26,515 nucleotides of DNA from JAHJEM01 sp043805315 (GTDB lineage: Archaea; Nanobdellota; Nanobdellia; Woesearchaeales; JAHJEM01): NCBI GenBank assembly GCA_043805315.1, contig JAZDID010000132.1:1-26515 (forward strand). The letters run 5' to 3'. Below the pieces are notes generated by a model. It saw only the letters and a list, made by a program, of their open reading frames with translations. It did no database searches and was not told the DNA's origin. This document shows, one piece after another, positions 20,642 through 26,515 of the stretch. Within the stretch, counting starts at the first letter, position 1, and every line of letters starts with the position of its first letter. The position numbers and the translations under genes were made by a program.

Positions 20642-20757
20642 GGACAGCCTTAACATGCGCGAGAATAAAAAGGTTGCGGAAAAACCTGTGAATCCTGCGC
20701 ACGTTTCCCCCGCAGTATTAGAAAAATTTAAAGAGTATGGCATTTATTCTTGATAAT

Positions 20758-20925
20758 ATGAATAAAACTCAATCCAAAAAAGGGATGCGTGTGCAAAAAC
20801 CTTCATACGCATATCTGGAAAAGCTGTTCAAGAGAGCTCATGCTATAAAGCCAAAACAGAATCTGACTGCAGCGCAGATGGATGAGATGATAGAAAGAGA
20901 GTTAAGCGAAGAGAAAATTTTATAA
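20758..20925 (+). CDS. Small basic/helical protein, unknown
   Basis: 55 residues from the ATG at 20758: basic start (MNKTQSKKGMRVQKPSYAYL), then two predicted helices (EKLFKRAHAI; LTAAQMDEMIERELSEEKIL). No family recognised. A TATA-like AAATTTAAAG (about 20724-20733) lies 25-30 bp upstream, favouring this ATG over the one at 20737. Divergent from DNA ligase. The overlapping antisense reading at 20838-21155 is a shadow. Confidence 0.55.
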   Translation: MNKTQSKKGMRVQKPSYAYLEKLFKRAHAIKPKQNLTAAQMDEMIERELSEEKIL

Positions 20926-20961
20926 ATACCAGAGTTTAAAAAACTAAAAAGAGGATTGAGG

Positions 20962-21417
20962 ATGGAACAGAATATCTTTTTGCCACTGCTCATCATAGCA
21001 GGTTCTTTTATTGTCTTCTCTTGCCAGAATATTCCAAAAGACAGTGATCTCGGAGAGCAGGCTGTTTCCATCGAGGCAGGAGTTCCAGAGCCAGAGCCTG
21101 GCCAGGATGATTTTCTTTTGATCCTGAATGAGAATCCTGACTTCCAGGAGTACAAAGCAGGCTACCCTGACTTTTATTTATTGAGCCAGGAAAAGCTCAC
21201 TCCTGAAGCCATCAAGAACAAGACTGACAGTTTGAGAGGCGGCCCGCATGAGGCGTTTATCACGACGTACGAGAACCTGACTGGAACTGACTTGTATGAA
21301 GTGCATTTCAGAGATCCGCGGACAAAGAACGAGCTTGTCACAATCATTGATCTCGACACGAAAAAGATCGAGCAGATTTATCTCTGGGTGAAAGTGGACG
21401 CGGGGGCGGAAGCGTGA
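20962..21417 (+). CDS. Candidate lipoprotein, unknown function
   Basis: 151 residues from the ATG at 20962, chosen because GAGGA lies six bases upstream; a TTG two codons earlier is less likely. A hydrophobic segment (about 5-19) ends in IVFSCQN, so Cys21 could be the lipidated residue, although VFSC is only a weak lipobox compared with L-A/S-G/A-C. The rest is soluble (NENPDFQEYKAGYPDFYLLSQEKLTPEA, DLYEVHFRDPRTKNELVTIIDLDTKKIEQIYLWV). No family recognised. Its stop codon overlaps the GTG of the next secreted protein gene (GTGA), making it the first gene of the surface-protein operon. LspA at 4686-5159 could process it. Confidence 0.68.
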   Translation: MEQNIFLPLLIIAGSFIVFSCQNIPKDSDLGEQAVSIEAGVPEPEPGQDDFLLILNENPDFQEYKAGYPDFYLLSQEKLTPEAIKNKTDSLRGGPHEAFITTYENLTGTDLYEVHFRDPRTKNELVTIIDLDTKKIEQIYLWVKVDAGAEA

Positions 21418-22007
21418 ACAGCGCCCGAAAGTGCGGAATCATGCTCGTGGTCGTTCTTCTCTCGATTCAGCTTGTCAGTGCGCTCAACACCTTTGTAAGT
21501 CTTGAGATTACAAGTTTGCGGGACAAGTCAAATACAGAAATCGCGCTTTCGATACCTTTCGACGTAACCGAACCTTTAGGTGAAAACACGTTTGACAACA
21601 ATGGCTGGAAATACTGCATCGATACGACGTGCATACCCATCCTGAGCATGCTCAAGCAAGGGTGGAGCCAGACCCAAGGCCCTTTTGTAGAAACGGCAGG
21701 CGCATGGTATCCAGGGAGCACGCACACGGCAAAGATCATCATCGAAGGGGATAATTCTGACATGTTCTCTGACCTGCGCATGTTTGAACAGGACGGGATC
21801 ACACCCAGAAGATGGCAGACAGACAGGATACGCTTTTTGGTCTCACCGAATTGTCCTTTGATGAACCCAGGAGGTAGTGATTTAGATGGCGCTATGAACT
21901 CGAATTATTTTGCTATGGCCTCTGGAGACCCTAACCGCGGAGGATACGGGGACGTCGATGACTGCGCAGGCGGACGTATCGAATGGTCTTTTGACTTCAC
22001 GGTGTGA
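21414..22007 (+). CDS. Secreted protein, paralogue A
   Basis: 197 residues from a GTG that overlaps the preceding stop (GTGA). Signal peptide about 1-23 (basic start, IMLVVVLLSIQLVSA, cleavage before LNTFV). The mature part shares a pattern with the next gene: LN-FV-L-I-SL-D-SN-EIALS, CIDT-C, GWSQTQGPF, GSTH, a D-RM-DG-TPR-W block, CPL, and GD-DDCAGG ending in WSFDF-V. Several Cys are conserved between the pair and may form disulfides. Unknown family. Part of the exported-protein operon. Confidence 0.72.
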   Translation: MNSARKCGIMLVVVLLSIQLVSALNTFVSLEITSLRDKSNTEIALSIPFDVTEPLGENTFDNNGWKYCIDTTCIPILSMLKQGWSQTQGPFVETAGAWYPGSTHTAKIIIEGDNSDMFSDLRMFEQDGITPRRWQTDRIRFLVSPNCPLMNPGGSDLDGAMNSNYFAMASGDPNRGGYGDVDDCAGGRIEWSFDFTV

Positions 22008-22009
22008 GC

Positions 22010-22702
22010 ATGAAAAACAAGGATATGAACAATATGAAAAACATGAACAGGTCGGTCTTGCGGGCGGGATGGTTTATCTTGCTGTTCATCACGCTCATGT
22101 CCGGCGCATCAGCCCTGAATAGTTATGTGACGCTCACCATCCAGAGCTTGAAGGATGCGTCAAACGAGGAGATTGCCTTGAGCATGTTCGACGACCTCGA
22201 CCTCACGCATAATCGAGTTCAGTATTATTATTGCATCGATACTTCCTGCTGGCAAGTCCCAACTGATCAAGACTGGGCAGATGAATATTCTGCTTTTTCA
22301 GCCTGCCTTGATTCCATGGATGAGGAATACACTGATTGTTGGGCAGTATTGTCAGAACAGGAAGGTTCCCTGTTCAAGAAGGGATGGTCACGGACGCAAG
22401 GCCCTTTTCCTGGCTGGGCTTCGGGTTCAGTCCATGAAGTGTCCATTACTTTTGAAGGAGATGTAGGGTGTGACATCAGAATGTACAATGCAGACGGGCG
22501 CACTCCCCGCGCCTGGAGCCTTGGACGGATCAACAGCCAGGAGTGCCCTTTGGATGCTGGAACAAGTGATTTGGGCATTTGCGGAAGTGACCAGTTCTTC
22601 GCAGCAGGTAGTGATGCAGACGGCTCAGCGACTGCAGGATTCGGCGACATCAACAGCTGTGCAGATGAAAAATTCGCATGGAGGTTCTTCTTCAGCGTTT
22701 AG
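22010..22702 (+). CDS. Secreted protein, paralogue B
   Basis: 230 residues from the ATG at 22010; a GTG two codons upstream overlaps the previous stop and is an alternative. Met/Asn/Lys-rich start (MKNKDMNNMKNMNRSV), then a signal segment WFILLFITLMSGASA, cleaved before LNSYV. The mature domain matches paralogue A over its length (EIALS, CIDTSC, GWSRTQGPF, GSVHEVSITFEGD, CDIRMYNADGRTPRAW, CPL, GFGDINSCAD, W-FFFSV) with an insertion of about 35 residues after CIDTSC containing two extra Cys. Tandem duplication within the operon. Confidence 0.72.
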   Translation: MKNKDMNNMKNMNRSVLRAGWFILLFITLMSGASALNSYVTLTIQSLKDASNEEIALSMFDDLDLTHNRVQYYYCIDTSCWQVPTDQDWADEYSAFSACLDSMDEEYTDCWAVLSEQEGSLFKKGWSRTQGPFPGWASGSVHEVSITFEGDVGCDIRMYNADGRTPRAWSLGRINSQECPLDAGTSDLGICGSDQFFAAGSDADGSATAGFGDINSCADEKFAWRFFFSV

Positions 22703-22725
22703 AATCGTGGAGAAGAGAGCAAGAA

Positions 22726-22797
22726 GTCATTAAAAGTGTCATGAAAAATGTCATGGAAGAAATCATGAAACGCGTCATGCAAGAGGTCATAGAAAGA
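22726..22797 (+). repeat. Six tandem 12-bp repeats ahead of the giant surface gene
   Basis: Six degenerate units of 12 bp, consensus GTCATGRAARAN, between paralogue B and the next gene. A 19-codon reading (22741-22800, MKNVMEEIMKRVMQEVIER) runs through them with a four-residue period, and its stop overlaps the ATG of the next gene (ATGATGA). It may be a translational-coupling leader peptide or merely a slipped repeat that extended a signal-peptide start; the unit recurs in the gene start itself (ATCATGAAGCAG). Confidence 0.55.
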
Positions 22798-25700
22798 TGA
22801 TGAAGTCGATCATGAAGCAGATGAGTGTAATCATGCTGGGCGCAGCCCTCCTCATCTTCCTCGCTGTTCCTGTCCTTGCGACAGAGATTACTGCTTCAAC
22901 AAATCCTTTCGCTCTCACGATGGATGTCACTATCACCACGCAGGACATGCCTCCTGACTGGTCATATGCGCATGGCATCGGCATGCGTGTGCTCTTCTAT
23001 TCATGTGAGCTTACATCTGTTTCAATATCTGCAGCTCCTGACTGCGCCGGGGGTGTTTCTGCAAATTGCGAGCAAGGGGAGCACGTGCGCGTCAGCGCTT
23101 CCTATGCAGGCATATGCCCGTCTCCTGCCTTGATCCAGGTGAATGCGTCTGATGTCCTCACTCCTCCTCCGAATCCGAGCTGCAAAATCTTGCATTCCAA
23201 TGGGAACATGCAGGGAATCGACGTGAGCTGCGCAGGCAGCGATTGCGTCCAGTTCTGGGAGATCCCGTTTGTCCCGCAGGTATGCAAAGGGAAAACCATC
23301 TTTGCAGCCAATGCGAGCATGTATCACTCAAATATTGCGCAAGAGAACCTCTCTGCCATCCGTCTCTATCCGTCAGGCCAATTCACTTTGGCAAACGACG
23401 GCGCACCACCTTGTGTTCTTAATTCAGTCACCATCACGCCGCAATGCGCAGGAGGCTTGAGCCCTGATTGCGAGCCTGGAGAAAAGATACGGATTGCACC
23501 ACGATATTCCAGCAGTTGCCCGAACCCGTCGTTGATCCAGGTGAATGCCCGCAGCACTGATGGCAACTGCGACATCGAGCATGTTGCTGCAGACATGATT
23601 GGCATGGACGGCAGCTGCACTGACGGCACTACCTGCTCATTTGACTGGACCATTCCAACTTATCCGCCGAACTGCTATGGCAAGACCGTGACGACGCATT
23701 TTGCAGGGCTCTATCATGATGCGATTGAGAATGCGAAACTGCTCAGCTCGCTTATCACCGCAACGAGTTTCAAGCTGCAAGATTATCCGCAGGGATGTGA
23801 CAAGACATTTATTGAAGACTTCAACACCACAGAATACGAAGATCTGGCCGGCACGCACGATGTCATCTGGGATACGTTCGAAGGGACCCTGTATCTGGTC
23901 GGTGGAGAGACTGGTGGAGGCCTAGAGACAGTGACTACGTTGATCCAGGATTTCGGCACTGAAGGAGGGCTCGCGCTCTACAATAATATCACGAACAAGG
24001 TGTATTTTATCTTCGGCGACAACACGCTGCATCCCGGATGCCCGGGTGGGGGGTGGAGCAGGCTCGAGCCGACCTATATCTATGAATACAATCCGAACAC
24101 GCAGCAGGTGGTCCTCTTGAAAACCCTGGCTGGTGTGCGGATGCAGTGGCCTCCCGGAGTCCTTGACAAAGCCACCAACAGAATAATCTGGTTTCCTCGG
24201 GAGACCGGGCAAAGCTACATCAACACCTACTCCATCACGACAGGGACATTCACCAGCAACCCCATCAACCTCCAAGTGATCGATGACTACTGGGACACCT
24301 GCGATAACCCGGATACGAGCGTGAGCGAGACAGAGACCATCGCGACGCTCGACGAGCAGCGGCGGGCGATCTATATCATCACCAATGTGGGCGACGGCTA
24401 CTGGTACAACCTGGACACAGGCGTGTTGACGAGGAATCTCACCAGCATAGCCCCGAATTATCCGGTAGGCGTCGCCGGAAGCGATGAGAACCGCGGCTCT
24501 TTTTTCAAGGACGGCAAGATCTATTATTTCACCAGGAACGGGGAGGTGCTCGCCTATTACGACCCCATCACCCGTGCCAAGGGCACTATTCCTGTGGTGA
24601 AGGATTACTCACAATCATCGCTTGTCTATCTTCCTGATGAGAACGTGATGTACACTTTCGGGGGAGCACTGCCTGGCTACTTGAGGAGTATTTACAAGTA
24701 CGATTTCAGTACAAGTGTGTACGGGCTGATGCCTGAGGAACTTCCTGCAGATACTGAGGGTTCTTCTGCAGTCTATAATACGCGGAACCACCTGATCTAC
24801 ATCCTCGGCGGAAGGCTGGAGGTCGCGACAGGCCAGGACCTGCTGGAATTCTCCTCGCAGAGGACTCCGGGAACAACAACAGGCACTGCCCAGTCCTTGG
24901 CGATCTACACTGCAGCTGAAGACTTGCAGAGTGCAAACCTTGTTGTGGAAGAGACTGTGCCTTCAGATACTGACATCACCTATTATTTGTCTGCTGACAA
25001 CGGTATACACTGGCAGCTATACACGCCAGGAATACCTGCAGATTTCCAATACCCCGGCCGTTATCTCAAATGGAAAGCAGTGCTCACCACAACCAATGAC
25101 CAGGTGACTCCTGTCTTGTCGCGCATGGATATATTTACCAATGACTGCCCGTGCAACCTCGATTCAGTCACCTTTTCAATTAACTATTGCACACGAATAA
25201 CTTTTGGTAATATGTGGGGATGCCCGCGTTGTTGTGCTGCCGGAAACGATATTGAATTTACTGCATCCTATAGTGGGAATTGTCCAAACCCTGCATATAT
25301 TCAAGTGAATGCAAGTAATTATCATTCTGGTAGTGGTTTTAACTCTTGTTTTATTCAACCCTGGAATGAGAATCCTCCAGGTCATATGGTAGATATTTTA
25401 GGGATGAATTTCTCTTGCACGCAAAGTCCCTGCATTGCGAATTGGACAGTACCTACTTATCCGACAAATTGCTTTGGTGCACGTATGTATATAAATGAAT
25501 CTGGCATTTACAGGGATTCTTTTATCAGAGTGCCGAATCTTGTCACAGTTCATGAGGCAAATGACATATTCTTCCATTTATCACCCGCGGGGTGTGGCGA
25601 TGGTATGATTGAGCCCACTGAAAACTGTGACGGAAATCCGGGTGATTCTTTTTGGGACTGGGGCTATATAGATTCCTGCGAAGATCTTGGTTTTGACGGC

Positions 25701-26515
25701 GGTATATTAAGCTGTTTCTCTTTCAAACACCCGCAAGGATGTTATTTTAACACGAGTGGCTGCTTTATTAATAGCCCGCCTGGAGGGTTTTGCGGGAATG
25801 GAGTTCTTGATGATGGATTGAATGAAAGTTGTGACGGAAATCCAGGTGATCCTGTTTGGACGTGGGGAAATGTCACTGGTTGCTGGGATTTCGGGTTTTC
25901 GGGGGGGAACCTGAGCTGTAACGGTCCTGCGTCTAATATTTTCTCTTGCCTCTTTGATACGTCAAATTGCAGGACTGATTTTTTCCAAGTCAATATGAAT
26001 TGTGGAAATATCAACTACAATAGGGCTATCGGAGGGAGCTGGCCTTTGAACACTATCGCGTGTAATGACACCTTACAAACGTCTGTTCCATATGATTGCA
26101 ACACTCCCGGCGATTGCGTGTATATCGATGAATATACAAACGAGCCAGGCCCTCCTCCATTCAGGTGTTTTTACAATGGCCAAAACTGGACAAGAAATTA
26201 TGCCAACAAGACCATCACCTGCAACGGCGTGGTCAACGGCGTGAATTACAACACCTGGTGCCCTGCGAACTTCCATTATGATCCTGCAGTGAAGCTTTGC
26301 GTGATCAATGATGAAGTTAATGATGAGCTCTGTGACGCGAGCAAGATGTATGGAAAATATGTCAATGGATCGCAGTACACGAATTATTCTGCGAACTGCA
26401 GTCTTTCTCCGGGGATTCCGGGGAATTGGACTTTGAATGCCTCGCAGAGCTATGAATGCCTGAAGCCGCAGGATCCTGGCTTGCAGTGGCCGTTGTGGAA
26501 TCCCCCTGATACTGT
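22797..26515 (+). CDS. Giant Cys-rich surface protein (partial, C-terminus outside window)
   Basis: Open for 1239 codons to the window end without a stop. Signal peptide 1-28 (SVIMLGAALLIFLAVPVLA, cut before TEITA). Three homologous Cys-rich modules begin near residues 70, 206 and 786, each with SV-I...C, a CPxPxLIQVNA-type line, a CxxxW-xPxxPxxCxGK line and a terminal x-L-P-x-GC. Between modules 2 and 3 lies a kelch-like beta-propeller (about 345-690; TLYLVGGETGGG, YIYEYNPNT, VMYTFGGALPG, LIYILGGRLE) and a beta domain with YLSADNGIHWQLY (about 700-780). Two CGDG/CGNG...ENCDGNPGD Cys-rich repeats follow (about 933-998 and 999-1060). More than ten Asn-x-Ser/Thr sequons suggest glycosylation. 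Likely an adhesin or envelope protein. Repeat 3 and the Cys-rich part look AT-richer than the rest. Confidence 0.88.
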   Translation, partial: MMKSIMKQMSVIMLGAALLIFLAVPVLATEITASTNPFALTMDVTITTQDMPPDWSYAHGIGMRVLFYSCELTSVSISAAPDCAGGVSANCEQGEHVRVSASYAGICPSPALIQVNASDVLTPPPNPSCKILHSNGNMQGIDVSCAGSDCVQFWEIPFVPQVCKGKTIFAANASMYHSNIAQENLSAIRLYPSGQFTLANDGAPPCVLNSVTITPQCAGGLSPDCEPGEKIRIAPRYSSSCPNPSLIQVNARSTDGNCDIEHVAADMIGMDGSCTDGTTCSFDWTIPTYPPNCYGKTVTTHFAGLYHDAIENAKLLSSLITATSFKLQDYPQGCDKTFIEDFNTTEYEDLAGTHDVIWDTFEGTLYLVGGETGGGLETVTTLIQDFGTEGGLALYNNITNKVYFIFGDNTLHPGCPGGGWSRLEPTYIYEYNPNTQQVVLLKTLAGVRMQWPPGVLDKATNRIIWFPRETGQSYINTYSITTGTFTSNPINLQVIDDYWDTCDNPDTSVSETETIATLDEQRRAIYIITNVGDGYWYNLDTGVLTRNLTSIAPNYPVGVAGSDENRGSFFKDGKIYYFTRNGEVLAYYDPITRAKGTIPVVKDYSQSSLVYLPDENVMYTFGGALPGYLRSIYKYDFSTSVYGLMPEELPADTEGSSAVYNTRNHLIYILGGRLEVATGQDLLEFSSQRTPGTTTGTAQSLAIYTAAEDLQSANLVVEETVPSDTDITYYLSADNGIHWQLYTPGIPADFQYPGRYLKWKAVLTTTNDQVTPVLSRMDIFTNDCPCNLDSVTFSINYCTRITFGNMWGCPRCCAAGNDIEFTASYSGNCPNPAYIQVNASNYHSGSGFNSCFIQPWNENPPGHMVDILGMNFSCTQSPCIANWTVPTYPTNCFGARMYINESGIYRDSFIRVPNLVTVHEANDIFFHLSPAGCGDGMIEPTENCDGNPGDSFWDWGYIDSCEDLGFDGGILSCFSFKHPQGCYFNTSGCFINSPPGGFCGNGVLDDGLNESCDGNPGDPVWTWGNVTGCWDFGFSGGNLSCNGPASNIFSCLFDTSNCRTDFFQVNMNCGNINYNRAIGGSWPLNTIACNDTLQTSVPYDCNTPGDCVYIDEYTNEPGPPPFRCFYNGQNWTRNYANKTITCNGVVNGVNYNTWCPANFHYDPAVKLCVINDEVNDELCDASKMYGKYVNGSQYTNYSANCSLSPGIPGNWTLNASQSYECLKPQDPGLQWPLWNPPDT

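Noticed and set aside
20641..20743. Longer N-terminus for DNA ligase
   Set aside because: The extra 34 residues are not ligase-like, overlap the divergent gene's start and promoter, and a TATA-like element lies inside them.
22726..22797. Tandem repeats as a CRISPR array
   Set aside because: Units are 12 bp, contiguous and degenerate, without spacers; no cas genes nearby.
1..26515. tRNA or rRNA genes
   Set aside because: Gene-free stretches were read on both strands for T-arm and acceptor patterns or rRNA landmarks; none was found by eye.

Overview
The window is archaeal chromosomal DNA. It encodes archaeal/eukaryotic-type information-processing proteins (aIF1A, ribosomal proteins S8e, S24e and S27ae, RNA polymerase subunit E''/Spt4, an ATP-dependent DNA ligase) and an archaeal-type FtsZ. 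Most genes have a TATA-like box about 25-30 bp before the start codon, as expected for leaderless archaeal mRNAs. Compact genes, many lineage-specific small membrane proteins, LspA and a very large Cys-rich surface protein suggest a DPANN archaeon (Woesearchaeota/Pacearchaeota-like). That placement is an inference, not a measurement.

Layout. 1-3060: a membrane protein, a TIM-barrel AP-endonuclease/isomerase-like protein, and a minus-strand RDD - SppA - zinc-ribbon cluster. 3139-5210: aIF1A, a membrane protein with a histone-like tail, and signal peptidase II (LspA). 5215-5356: a gene-free stretch with a diverged direct repeat. 5409-8003: two lineage-specific proteins, an endonuclease III-family glycosylase and an unknown protein. 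8293-12143: a diversity-generating retroelement (DGR). 12278-13956: S8e, a CBS protein, then Spt4 - S24e - S27ae. 13989-16246: a short ORF, an ATPase/STAS-like pair with its own operator cluster, and a VapBC pair. 16380-18896: FtsZ, a winged-helix regulator and a small protein. 18899-20925: DNA ligase and a small protein. 20962-26515: a run of exported proteins (candidate lipoprotein, two paralogous secreted proteins, a giant surface protein cut by the window end).

The main system is the DGR. A 90-bp template repeat (TR, 8293-8382, minus sense) matches variable repeats (VRs) inside two tandem paralogous target genes. Of 27 substitutions between TR and the two VRs, 26 fall on TR adenines (14/14 and 12/13), the hallmark of adenine-directed mutagenic retrohoming. 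A divergent reverse transcriptase carries the DGR-type LGNLTSQ and YVDDF motifs. Its C-terminal part looks like the RecQ-associated HTH_40 helix-turn-helix domain plus a Cys/His-containing tail, and no separate Avd gene is visible. Both VRs are followed by the same GC-rich hairpin, absent from the TR. It is read in different frames in the two targets, so it is conserved as DNA rather than as protein. A shared inverted repeat lies upstream of the target promoter and of the neighbouring unknown gene, and a degenerate copy overlaps the RT start, suggesting common regulation.
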